Shown here in pieces: positions 43,512-51,522 of a stretch of 64,000 nt of DNA. A program made the position numbers and the translations under genes. The notes beneath the pieces are model-generated. The model saw only the letters and a list, made by a program, of their open reading frames with translations, was not told the DNA's origin and did no database searches. Source of the DNA: Streptomyces barringtoniae (GTDB taxonomy: Bacteria > Actinomycetota > Actinomycetes > Streptomycetales > Streptomycetaceae); contig NZ_JAJHNP010000006.1 in the NCBI RefSeq assembly GCF_020819595.1, positions 310,001 to 374,000 on the forward strand, read 5' to 3'. How positions within the stretch are numbered: position 1 is the first letter of the stretch; each line of letters begins with the position of its first letter.

Positions 43512-44406
43512 CGGCGTCCGTCCTTCCCAGCCGCAGCCACCGCGCCTGCCCCACCGTGACGACCGCGATGACCAGCGCGAGGATCACCGCACCCGCGCTG
43601 CCCAGCCCGAGGTTCTGCCCCTGCCCGAGGGCGGTGTAGTAGAGGTAGACCAGCGGCGGCCGGGCGTACGGCGGATAACCCCGCGCGTCCGACAGCAGGT
43701 TGTAGAACTCGTCGAAGGCCTGGAAGGCGTTGACGACGAGCAGCAGCACCACCCCGACCGAGGTGGCCCGCAGCTGCGGCAGGGTGATGTGGCGCAGCAC
43801 CGTCCAGCCCGGCCGGGCTCCGTCCACGGCGGCCGCCTCGTACAGCACCGGGTCGATCCGCTGCAGCCCGGCCAGGAAGAGAACCATGTAGAAACCGGCC
43901 TGCAGCCACAGCCGTACGGTCACGATGACCAGCCAGTACCAGGGCGGATCGGTGCCGGCCAGCCAGGCGACGGGGCCTTGGCCGATCCACCCGAGGACGG
44001 TGTTGGCGAGCCCGAACCGCACCCCGTTGAAGACCGACATCTTCCACACCAGCGCGGCGACGACGTAACTGCACGCGGCCGGGAGGAAGAAGACCGAGCG
44101 GAAGAACGCGCGGGCGCGTCTCAGGCGGTTGACCATCAGGGCGAGGGAGAGGGAAAGAAGGTACGTGACCGGCACGATGAAGGCGGTGAAGACGAGAAAG
44201 GTCCGCAGGCTGCCGACGAACGCGTCGTCCTGCAGCATCGCCGTGTAGTTGTCCAGCCCGACGAAGTGCGTGGGCGTGACGGTGTTGTGCGCGTCGAAGA
44301 AGCTCAGGCCCACGCTCCACAGCAGCGGAACGTAGGTGAACAGCGCGAGCCCGAGCGCGAACGGCCCGACGAACACCCAGAACCAGAGTGCCCTGCGCCG
44401 CCTCAC
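43504..44406 (-). CDS. Sugar ABC importer permease (MalF type)
   Basis: 300 aa from GTG 44406, which overlaps the stop of the binding-protein gene (GTGA). N-terminal helix LWFWVFVGPFALGLALFTYVPLLWSV, further helices, and the EAA loop YEAAAVDGARPGWTVLRHITLP. Partner of the MalG-type permease. The frame remains open upstream, through the binding-protein gene, but only as a shadow. Confidence 0.93.
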   Translation of the reverse strand: MRRRRALWFWVFVGPFALGLALFTYVPLLWSVGLSFFDAHNTVTPTHFVGLDNYTAMLQDDAFVGSLRTFLVFTAFIVPVTYLLSLSLALMVNRLRRARAFFRSVFFLPAACSYVVAALVWKMSVFNGVRFGLANTVLGWIGQGPVAWLAGTDPPWYWLVIVTVRLWLQAGFYMVLFLAGLQRIDPVLYEAAAVDGARPGWTVLRHITLPQLRATSVGVVLLLVVNAFQAFDEFYNLLSDARGYPPYARPPLVYLYYTALGQGQNLGLGSAGAVILALVIAVVTVGQARWLRLGRTDADG

Positions 44407-45680
44407 GACGCCTTCTTCACCTTCTTCGTGCTCTTCACGCGGTCGAGCTCGGCGCCGGCCTTCCGTACGACGGCCCGCAGTTCGCCCTCCGGACTCGCCC
44501 CGCCGCTGATGATCCGGCTGAGCGCGTCCTGGTAGGCGGTCTGGGCGGCCGGGGTCCACAGCAGCGGCTGGGCGTAGCCGTGGTCGGTGGTGTAGCGCAC
44601 GGCATCGGCGGCGGCCCCCGACCGCAACTGGGCGGCCTTCCTGGCCAGGGAGATCCGGGCCGGGATGTGAAAGCCGTACGACAGCGCGAAGTCCTCCTGG
44701 TAGTCGGTGCGTTGCACCCACAGCCAGCGCACGAACTCCTTGGCGGCCTCCTTGTGCCTGCTGCGGCCGCTGACGGCGGCGCCGTAGGCTCCGACGGGGA
44801 CACAGGGCCGGCCGTCGCCGCCGTCCCCGGGAAAGGGCAGGACTCCGAAGTCGTCCCCCAGCTCCTTCCGGATCTGCGGCAGCGCCCACAACCCCGACCA
44901 CTGCATCGCGGTCAGCCCCTGGGTGAAGGCGGACGGGTCGGACCAGTCGGCGGGCGCGCCGAGGAGGAGGGACTTGTCGGCGTACAGCCGGTGCAGCTTG
45001 CCGAGGGTACGGGCGGCGGCGGGATCGTCGAAGCCGACCTTGCCGTCCTCGGTGACGAGCCGCAGCCCGGCGGCATACAGGGGCGTGCCGCCGAGCACAC
45101 CGGCTCCCCCGTCGTTCCCCAGGAACAGGCCCTTGACCTTGCTGCTGGTGAGCTTCCCCGCCGCGTCCACGAGGGCGTCGAGCGTGTCCGGCGGCTCGAC
45201 CCCGGCGTCCCGCAGCAGGCTCTTCCGGTAGTAGAGCATCTGCATGTCGACGACCTGCGGAATGCCCCAGACCCGGCCGTCGTACGTCTTGGGCGCGAGC
45301 ACGGCCGGGTTGAAGTCGTCCTCGACGTCCTTGACGAGCTCGGTGAGGTCGACGACCTGACCGCCCTGGATCTGATCCAGCGTCGGCCCGTTGACCTCGA
45401 AGACGTCCGGTCCGGAGTCGGTGAGCAGGGCGGCGGCGGTCTGCTGGTCGTAGTTCCCCGGCCGCCACTGCACCCTGACGCGGGCCTTGCGGTAGGCGCC
45501 GGCATACCGCTCCACGGCCTGCTCGGTCCCGGCCTCACCGTACTGGTGGTACCACTGCGACAGCTGCGTCCCGTGGGCGTCGCCGCCCCCACGCCCGGTG
45601 TTGGACCCGCAGCCGGCGAGTAATCCGGCGCCTGCCGCCCCGGCCCCCGCGACCAGCACTCCCCTACGGCTCATCGTCAT
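44403..45680 (-). CDS. Extracellular sugar-binding lipoprotein of an ABC importer
   Basis: 425 aa from ATG 45680 (AGGGGG 8 nt upstream). MTMSRRGVLVAGAGAAGAGLLAGC combines a twin Arg-like start with a good lipobox (LLAGC). The mature part is a family 1 solute-binding protein (VQWRPGNYDQQTAAALLTDSGPDVFEVNG; GIPQVVDMQMLYYRKSLLRDAG; VGAYGAAVSGRSRHKEAAKEFVRWL). It captures an oligosaccharide outside the membrane and hands it to the two permeases. First gene of the operon. Ligand cannot be read from sequence. Confidence 0.92.
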   Translation of the reverse strand: MTMSRRGVLVAGAGAAGAGLLAGCGSNTGRGGGDAHGTQLSQWYHQYGEAGTEQAVERYAGAYRKARVRVQWRPGNYDQQTAAALLTDSGPDVFEVNGPTLDQIQGGQVVDLTELVKDVEDDFNPAVLAPKTYDGRVWGIPQVVDMQMLYYRKSLLRDAGVEPPDTLDALVDAAGKLTSSKVKGLFLGNDGGAGVLGGTPLYAAGLRLVTEDGKVGFDDPAAARTLGKLHRLYADKSLLLGAPADWSDPSAFTQGLTAMQWSGLWALPQIRKELGDDFGVLPFPGDGGDGRPCVPVGAYGAAVSGRSRHKEAAKEFVRWLWVQRTDYQEDFALSYGFHIPARISLARKAAQLRSGAAADAVRYTTDHGYAQPLLWTPAAQTAYQDALSRIISGGASPEGELRAVVRKAGAELDRVKSTKKVKKAS

Positions 45681-45941
45681 CGTCGGTGCCCCCTGACGTC
45701 GGTTCTCTTCGTCATCGATGCACGGCCCAACGATCAACCATGCGGGTGGATTACGAAAGGGTCATTGCGGCCGTGTGTCAGGAGGGAGCGGCGGGCACCC
45801 GGAAGGAACGTCCCGGACGGGACGCCGTACGGAACACCGGGCGGGACGCCGGGCAGGATGCACAACTTTTCCGTCCCGCGGTGCATCCAACACAGTGACT
45901 GACCTTCATCCACCCATTCGCCCGATGGAGGCGGATCTGTC

Positions 45942-46493
45942 ATGATCCAGATTCCGTACCCCCTGAGACTCCTCCGGACACTCCCGAGGCGCGGCCCGGC
46001 CGCCGCACTGACCGCCGCCCTCCTGGGCCTCACGGCCGCGGGGGCCGCGTGGAGCGCGACCCCGGCGGCGGCACGGGCCTCGACCACGGTCCGGACCTGT
46101 GCCGTGAGCGACCTGTACCTCGCCATGGGCAGCAAGGAAGGCGCGGCGGGGTCGCTGTACTGGCCGCTCCGGTTCACCAACACCGGCGCGACCAGTTGCG
46201 CCCTGCGCGGCTACCCGGGCGTCAGCGTGCTGGACACCGCCCACCACCAGATCGGCCCGGCCGCCACCCACAGCGGCCGCTCGTACGGCACGGTCACGCT
46301 CGCCCCCGCCCACACGGCCTCGGCGGTCGTCCGCACCACCAACGGCCCGATCGGCGGCCCCTGCCTGCGCACCGGCACCTACCTGCGGGTCTACGCCCCG
46401 GCCTCCCGCACGGCGACCCTGGTCCCGGCCCCCTGGACGACCTGCTCCGGCCTCTTCCAGGTCGGGCCGGTGAACGTCCAGGGCGCGTTCTGA
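45942..46493 (+). CDS. Secreted DUF4232-type protein
   Basis: 183 aa. N-terminal Arg-rich segment and long hydrophobic stretch (AAALTAALLGLTAAGAAWSATPAAARA) as signal peptide. The mature beta domain has the DUF4232 layout: RTCAVSDLYLAMGSKEGAAGSLYWPLRFTNTGATSCALRGYPGVSVLD, with paired Cys (TC ... SCALRGYPG, GPCLR ... TTCSG). Function of the family is unknown. ATG 45942 has GGCGGATC upstream, a weak SD. Stands alone. Confidence 0.85.
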   Translation: MIQIPYPLRLLRTLPRRGPAAALTAALLGLTAAGAAWSATPAAARASTTVRTCAVSDLYLAMGSKEGAAGSLYWPLRFTNTGATSCALRGYPGVSVLDTAHHQIGPAATHSGRSYGTVTLAPAHTASAVVRTTNGPIGGPCLRTGTYLRVYAPASRTATLVPAPWTTCSGLFQVGPVNVQGAF

Positions 46494-46675
46494 GAGGGGG
46501 CGGGGCGCCTTCCGAAAGGGGCCAGCAGTGCCGAAGGGGCGGCACCCACACCGGGTACCGCCCCACCTGCTCGCCGTGTCGGATCACGCAAGGCGTTGAC
46601 CTGCATGACCACGATTCGCCGCGAAGTCGAGTGGCACGGGAGGCAGCGGCGGGCCAAGATCTCCTGAAGCGGTGA

Positions 46676-47050
46676 TCACGTGTCGGGTGTGGTGGGCACG
46701 GGACGGGGAGCCTCAAGGCGTAGCACGAGTGCACGTAGGGCCCGGAGTTCGGCGTCCAGGGCCTGTGCACCCTCACGGGTGAGGGTTACCCACGTTCGGG
46801 GGCGCCGACCGGCGTAACCCTTCTCCACGATGATCATTCCGGACTCCTCCAGCACCTTCAGGTGCCGGGAGAGATTTCCGTCGGTGACGGCCAATTGCTT
46901 CTTCAGGAAGCTGAACTCGACCCGGTCGGCTTCGCGGGCAACGGTGAGGACGCCGAGCCGCACGCGCTGGTGGACGGTGTCGTCCAGCGCCTGGGTGGGA
47001 TGCAGTTCCTCTTGGTCGTCCTGCGTAGCGGTCGAGTCTTCGACGCTCAT
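46676..47050 (-). CDS. Winged-helix (MarR/ArsR-like) transcriptional regulator
   Basis: 124 aa. A compact winged helix: QRVRLGVLTVAREADRVEFSFLKKQLAVTDGNLSRHLKVLEESGMIIVEKGYAGRRPRTWVTLTREG; the LSRHLKVLEE helix is the recognition helix. Short acidic N-terminus. ATG 47050 overlaps the stop of the membrane protein gene (ATGA), so it is made with it. Candidate operator: the ACTTTGC-n3-GCAAAGT palindrome upstream of the operon (autoregulation, inferred). Confidence 0.9.
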   Translation of the reverse strand: MSVEDSTATQDDQEELHPTQALDDTVHQRVRLGVLTVAREADRVEFSFLKKQLAVTDGNLSRHLKVLEESGMIIVEKGYAGRRPRTWVTLTREGAQALDAELRALRALVLRLEAPRPVPTTPDT

Positions 47051-47877
47051 GAGAGGACCGTACCCGCAACTGCCACACCGGGCGCGCCCCGGCGGCGCAC
47101 CGCTGTCCACTCGCACAGACCGGCGAGGAGCAGGACGGCAGCGAGCAGAAGGGCCTTGACCTGCGGTCCGTCGGCCCAGCCAGGGTGGGCGGGGTGCTGC
47201 CAGGGAAGCCATCCACTGCCCCAGGAGGCTCCCAGGTACCCCGTGAGCAGCAGGGCGTGAGCGGTGCCGGCCGCCGCGGCGATCCAACTGCGTTCCGCAA
47301 TGCCGAGGGCGAGGAGTCCGATGCCGACCAGGTACCACGGGGAGGCGTAGCTGTTCTCCAGCAGCACAGCCTCCCACGGCTGGTCCTTGCCGAACAGCAA
47401 CGCCACCAGAGCTGTCGTGATCACAGTGGTGGCTGCGGCGGTCACGCGGACCCACATGCCGCGCCGGGGGACGACGCCCCGCGCCTCGCCACGCAGGCGG
47501 TACCAGCGGGCGAAGACGAACCATGCAAGCGGGAGGAGCGCGAACCACACGCCCCATGCGGCGAAGCGCAGGACGGCTCCGTCGAACTCTCCCTTCAGAC
47601 AGGGGGTTCCCGGTTCGTGGACGACGCACAGGCCGGTCAGCTCGGCGTAGGCAAAGGCCGGATAGGACCCGATGTCGCGCCCGTGGGCTCCGAAGTTGAA
47701 GGCGTACCGGGCTACCGGAACGGCCGCCAGGGCAAGGAGCCCGAAGCCAAGGAGGGGAGTCCATGCCCCGTTGGTCAGCGTGCGGGTCCTCGCCCGGAGG
47801 CCTTCCGTGGCAGCCAACAAGGCGGCCGCGGCCGCCTTCGACTCCGATTCCGCGCTGCTCGGTGCGGATGTTCCCAT
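47047..47877 (-). CDS. Multi-pass membrane protein, unknown function
   Basis: 276 aa, ATG 47877 with AGGGGGA upstream. A soluble Ala/Glu-rich N-terminus is followed by about six to seven membrane helices (LLGFGLLALAAVPVARYAFNFG, AAWGVWFALLPLAWFVFARWY, VTAAATTVITTALVALLFG, WYLVGIGLLALGIAERSW, KALLLAAVLLLAGLCEWTAV). Cys pair in GLCVVHEPGTPCLKGE faces outside. It is followed with a 4-bp overlap by a winged-helix regulator, a two-gene arrangement often seen in Streptomyces where the regulator controls the pair. I recognise no transport motif. Confidence 0.85.
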   Translation of the reverse strand: MGTSAPSSAESESKAAAAALLAATEGLRARTRTLTNGAWTPLLGFGLLALAAVPVARYAFNFGAHGRDIGSYPAFAYAELTGLCVVHEPGTPCLKGEFDGAVLRFAAWGVWFALLPLAWFVFARWYRLRGEARGVVPRRGMWVRVTAAATTVITTALVALLFGKDQPWEAVLLENSYASPWYLVGIGLLALGIAERSWIAAAAGTAHALLLTGYLGASWGSGWLPWQHPAHPGWADGPQVKALLLAAVLLLAGLCEWTAVRRRGAPGVAVAGTVLS

Positions 47878-47948
47878 CTGTCCCCCTGTGGCCGGCGCTT
47901 TGGCAGCGCTCCTGAGCGGACCGCCAGAAGGCCGCCCGCTGGAGACTA

Positions 47949-47965
47949 ACTTTGCGATGCAAAGT
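47949..47965 (-). promoter_or_regulatory. Palindromic operator upstream of the membrane protein/regulator operon
   Basis: ACTTTGC-GAT-GCAAAGT, a perfect 7-bp inverted repeat 72 bp before the operon start, in an AT-richer pocket where a promoter would lie. Likely site for the winged-helix regulator encoded at 46676-47050. Confidence 0.65.
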
Positions 47966-48274
47966 ACATGGCAGTCAAGAGTGGAATGTCCACTGACAAC
48001 AACCAGAGGGAGGGCCCTTCCCCGAGGGGCAACCCAGGCGGCAGCTGACAGGCGACCGGGGCCGGGAGACAGGAGCACCGTGGCGTGAGTTCACAGGCCG
48101 GAAGTACTTCTCTTCCGAAGCGCCACTTCGTGAGCATCACCGCCGGCGTGTGCGTGGGGCGGATGCCGGAACGCAGGTCCTCGGCCACCGGTCTGATCCC
48201 CTGTGCGAGTGGGCGCAGACAGCCGGCTCCCGGTCGCACCCACGCAGCGCCCTGCAGGTGGTCCGGTGATGCGC

Positions 48275-48312
48275 AGAGAGGCGGCACCCCCGCACAGGGT
48301 GCCGCCGTCTCT
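48275..48312 (-). terminator. Hairpin terminator of ppdK
   Basis: GGCGGCACCC (48280-48289) pairs with GGGTGCCGCC (48297-48306), extended by an AGAGA/TCTCT arm after a one-base bulge; 68 bp past the stop. Confidence 0.6.
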
Positions 48313-48379
48313 TCGTGCGCCGGAGCCGCCGCCGATCGGTGAGGGTCGGGGACCGGTGGCGGCTCCGGGGTTTGTGGGC

Positions 48380-51100
48380 CTAGCGGTGGTCGCTGCCCTC
48401 CGACTGGGTTGCCGCGCGGCCTGCCTCGAGGCGGGCCACCGGGATGCGGAAGGGGGAGCAGGAGACGTAGTCCAGGCCGACCTCGTGGAAGAAGTGGACG
48501 GACTCGGGGTCGCCGCCGTGCTCGCCGCAGACGCCCAGCTTGAGGTCGGGGCGGGTACGCCGGCCCGCCTCCGCCGCCGACTTCACCAGGGAGCCGACGC
48601 CGTCCTTGTCGATCGTCTCGAACGGGCTGACGCCGAAGATGCCCTTCTCCAGGTACGCCGTGAAGAAGGAGGCCTCGACGTCGTCACGGCTGAAGCCCCA
48701 CACCGTCTGCGTCAGGTCGTTCGTGCCGAAGGAGAAGAACTCCGCCGCCTCGGCGATCTGGCCCGCCGTGAGGGCGGCTCGGGGAAGTTCGATCATCGTG
48801 CCGATCGCCAGCTTCAGCTGCGTACCCGTCGCCGCCTCGACCTCCGCGATGACCTTGTCGGCCTCCTCGCGGACGATCTCCAGCTCCTGCACCGTGCCGA
48901 CGAGCGGGATCATGATCTCCGCGCGCGGGTCGCCCTTCGCCGACTTGCGGGACGCGGCCGCCTCGGCGATCGCGCGGACCTGCATGGTGAACAGGCCCGG
49001 GATGACGAGGCCCAGGCGCACGCCGCGCAGGCCCAGCATCGGGTTCTGCTCGTGCAGGCGGTGCACCGCCTGGAGCAGGCGGAGCTCGTTCTCGTGCGGC
49101 TCCTGGCGGGACTCGGCCAGGGCCACGCGGACCGACAACTCGGTGATGTCGGGGAGGAACTCGTGCAGCGGCGGGTCCAGGAGACGGATCGTCACGGGGA
49201 GGCCGTCCATCGCCTCGAAGAGCTCGACGAAGTCCTTCTTCTGGAGGGGGAGCAGCTCCGTCAGGGCCGCCTCGCGCTCGCTCTCGGTGTCCGCGAGGAT
49301 CAGCTTCTCGACCATCTCGCGGCGCTCGCCGAGGAACATGTGCTCCGTGCGGCACAGACCGATGCCCTGGGCGCCGAAGCGACGGGCGCGCAGCGCGTCC
49401 TCGGCGTTGTCGGCGTTGGCGCGCACGCGCAGGCGGCGCTTGCGGTCGGCGAACGCCATCATGCGGTGGACCGCCTCGACCAGCTCGTCCGCGTCGTCCG
49501 CACCCGGGTGCATCCGGCCCTCGAAGTACTCCACCACGGGGGACGGGACCACCGGGACCTCACCCAGGTAGACCTTGCCCGACGAGCCGTCGATGGAGAT
49601 CACGTCGCCTTCCTCGACGACGTGGCCGCCGGGGACCGTCATCCTGCGGCGCTTGGTGTCGACCTCCAGCTCCTCCGCGCCGCACACACAGGTCTTGCCC
49701 ATGCCCCGGGCGACCACGGCCGCGTGGGACGTCTTGCCGCCGCGCGACGTCAGGATGCCCTCGGCCGCGATCATGCCGTCCAGGTCGTCCGGGTTCGTCT
49801 CGCGGCGGACCAGGATGACCTTCTCGCCCGAGCGGGACCACTTGACGGCCGTGTAGGAGTCGAAGACCGCCCGGCCCACGGCGGCGCCAGGAGATGCGGC
49901 GATGCCGCGCGCCACCTTGTCGACCTTCGCCTGCTCGTCGAAGCGCGGGAACATCAGCTGGGCCAGCTGGGCGCCGGTGACGCGCTGCAGCGCCTCCGTC
50001 TCGTCGATCAGGCCCTGGTCGACCAGCTGGGTCGCGATGCGGAAGGCGGCGCCCGCGGTGCGCTTGCCCACGCGGGTCTGGAGCATCCACAGCTGACCGC
50101 GCTCGATCGTGAACTCGATGTCGCACAGGTCCTTGTAGTGGTTCTCCAGCGTCTCCATGATCTGCATGAGCTGGTCGTACGACTTCTTGTCGATCGACTC
50201 CAGCTCGGCGAGCGGGACCGTGTTGCGGATGCCGGCGACGACGTCCTCGCCCTGGGCGTTCTGCAGGTAGTCGCCGTAGACGCCCTGGTGGCCGGAGGCG
50301 GGGTCACGGGTGAAGGCGACGCCCGTGCCGGAGTCGGGGCCCAGGTTGCCGAAGACCATCGAGCAGACGTTGACGGCCGTGCCGAGGTCGTGCGGGATGC
50401 GCTCCTGGCGGCGGTACAGCTTGGCCCGGTCGCCGTTCCACGAGTCGAAGACCGCCTTGATGGCGAGGTCCATCTGCTCGCGCGGGTCCTGCGGGAAGTC
50501 CCGGCCGGCCTCCGCCTTGACGATCTTCTTGAACTTGGTGACCAGCTTCTTCAGGTCGGCGGCCTCCAGGTCGGTGTCGACCGTGACCTTCTTGGCCTCC
50601 TTGGCCGCCTCGAGGGCCTCCTCGAAGAGGTCGCCGTCGACGCCGAGGACGGTCTTGCCGAACATCTGGATCAGGCGGCGGTAGGAGTCCCAGGCGAACC
50701 GGTCGTCGCCGGCCTGCTTGGCCAGGCCCTGCACCGACTTGTCGGAGAGGCCGATGTTGAGGACCGTGTCCATCATGCCGGGCATGGAGAACTTGGCGCC
50801 GGAGCGGACGGACACGAGGAGGGGGTTGTCGGGCTGGCCGAGCTTCTTGCCCATGCGGGACTCGAGGGCGTCGAGGTGCGCACTCACCTCGTCACGCAGT
50901 GCCGCGGGCTCCTCGCCGCTCTCCAGGTAGACCTTGCAGGCCTCGGTGGTGATGGTGAAGCCGGGAGGGACCGGCAGGCCGAGGTTGGTCATCTCGGCGA
51001 GGTTGGCACCCTTGCCGCCGAGGAGGTCCTTGAGGTCCTTGTTGCCCTCGGTGAAGTCGTAAACGAACTTCACTACGTGGGGTTCTGTGTTTTCCGACAC
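48380..51100 (-). CDS. ppdK: Pyruvate, phosphate dikinase
   Basis: 906 aa, full length. N-terminal ATP-grasp part (DLLGGKGANLAEMTNLGLPVPPGFTITTEAC; LLVSVRSGAKFSMPGMMDTVLNIG), the swivelling phospho-His domain with GGKTSHAAVVARG (His ~459), and the C-terminal PEP/pyruvate barrel with LGVCGEHGGDP (catalytic Cys ~858). It interconverts pyruvate + ATP + Pi and PEP + AMP + PPi in the cytoplasm. GTG 51100 has AAGGAG 9 nt upstream; the frame extends to 51256 without SD or bias. Monocistronic; palindromes lie ~200 bp upstream. Confidence 0.97.
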   Translation of the reverse strand: MSENTEPHVVKFVYDFTEGNKDLKDLLGGKGANLAEMTNLGLPVPPGFTITTEACKVYLESGEEPAALRDEVSAHLDALESRMGKKLGQPDNPLLVSVRSGAKFSMPGMMDTVLNIGLSDKSVQGLAKQAGDDRFAWDSYRRLIQMFGKTVLGVDGDLFEEALEAAKEAKKVTVDTDLEAADLKKLVTKFKKIVKAEAGRDFPQDPREQMDLAIKAVFDSWNGDRAKLYRRQERIPHDLGTAVNVCSMVFGNLGPDSGTGVAFTRDPASGHQGVYGDYLQNAQGEDVVAGIRNTVPLAELESIDKKSYDQLMQIMETLENHYKDLCDIEFTIERGQLWMLQTRVGKRTAGAAFRIATQLVDQGLIDETEALQRVTGAQLAQLMFPRFDEQAKVDKVARGIAASPGAAVGRAVFDSYTAVKWSRSGEKVILVRRETNPDDLDGMIAAEGILTSRGGKTSHAAVVARGMGKTCVCGAEELEVDTKRRRMTVPGGHVVEEGDVISIDGSSGKVYLGEVPVVPSPVVEYFEGRMHPGADDADELVEAVHRMMAFADRKRRLRVRANADNAEDALRARRFGAQGIGLCRTEHMFLGERREMVEKLILADTESEREAALTELLPLQKKDFVELFEAMDGLPVTIRLLDPPLHEFLPDITELSVRVALAESRQEPHENELRLLQAVHRLHEQNPMLGLRGVRLGLVIPGLFTMQVRAIAEAAASRKSAKGDPRAEIMIPLVGTVQELEIVREEADKVIAEVEAATGTQLKLAIGTMIELPRAALTAGQIAEAAEFFSFGTNDLTQTVWGFSRDDVEASFFTAYLEKGIFGVSPFETIDKDGVGSLVKSAAEAGRRTRPDLKLGVCGEHGGDPESVHFFHEVGLDYVSCSPFRIPVARLEAGRAATQSEGSDHR

Positions 51101-51302
51101 GGGTCTCGACTCCTTGAGGCCACGGTGGCTGCCCTGACGGCGAGGAACATACCCAGATCGAAGGCGCATGGGTACGTCTACTTGTGCGTCATGAGCCCGT
51201 AACCACCCGTCCGCCAGCGGATCGAAAGTCAAGGCTTGGCAAGCCAGCACCGGCAAATGCCTTCACTTCTTGAACACATACACCTCCGGAGAGCGGGTTT
51301 TT

Positions 51303-51316
51303 CGCTCACATGAGCG
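51303..51316. promoter_or_regulatory. Palindrome CGCTCA-n2-TGAGCG, copy 1
   Basis: CGCTCA-CA-TGAGCG, perfect 6-bp arms, ~205 bp upstream of ppdK. The same arms recur at 51405-51418. Confidence 0.5.
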
Positions 51317-51352
51317 GGTATCCCGCACGTCTGATTTCGGTCCGTGAACGAT

Positions 51353-51381
51353 CAAAGGGTGGCACCCAGTGCCACCCTTTG
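51353..51381 (-). terminator. Terminator of the ROK regulator gene
   Basis: Perfect 13-bp stem (51353-51365 with 51369-51381), 3-nt loop, TTTG tail when read leftward, ~140 bp past the ROK stop. Confidence 0.65.
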
Positions 51382-51404
51382 GAGAAGTGCAGTCGCTCAT
51401 GATC

Positions 51405-51418
51405 CGCTCATCTGAGCG
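51405..51418. promoter_or_regulatory. Palindrome CGCTCA-n2-TGAGCG, copy 2
   Basis: CGCTCA-TC-TGAGCG; a half site CGCTCATGA lies just before it at 51394. Copies 1 and 2 are 102 bp apart, centre to centre. Confidence 0.5.
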
Positions 51419-51522
51419 CAACCCTTATCAAGGGTGGCGAGAATCACGCTGCCACAGCCCGCCGGATTTCACCATGCGGACCGCTTCCCGGTACCCGGAA
51501 ACACCCACGTCACACGCCCAGG

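Larger units (their letters stand above)
47878..48379. other. Gene-free stretch between the membrane protein and ppdK
   Basis: Contains the operator at 47949-47965 and the ppdK terminator at 48275-48312. Between about 48110 and 48220 the minus strand has ~35 codons with Streptomyces bias (LRPLAQGIRPVAEDLRSGIR ... TPAVMLTKWRFGR) but no start, SD or end in frame, possibly a gene remnant. Confidence 0.4.
51101..51522. other. Long regulatory stretch upstream of ppdK
   Basis: No coding pattern. It holds a GGCTTG-G-CAAGCC palindrome (51233-51245), two CGCTCA-n2-TGAGCG palindromes (51303-51316 and 51405-51418) and the ROK gene terminator (51353-51381). Confidence 0.5.

Noticed and set aside
44403..45680. 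Missing ATPase as evidence of a broken sugar importer
   Set aside because: Streptomyces CUT1 importers normally lack a local ATPase and share MsiK, so the three-gene operon is complete by family standards.
48203..51202. A 999-codon plus-strand frame across ppdK
   Set aside because: Antisense shadow of ppdK, whose motifs are complete on the minus strand.
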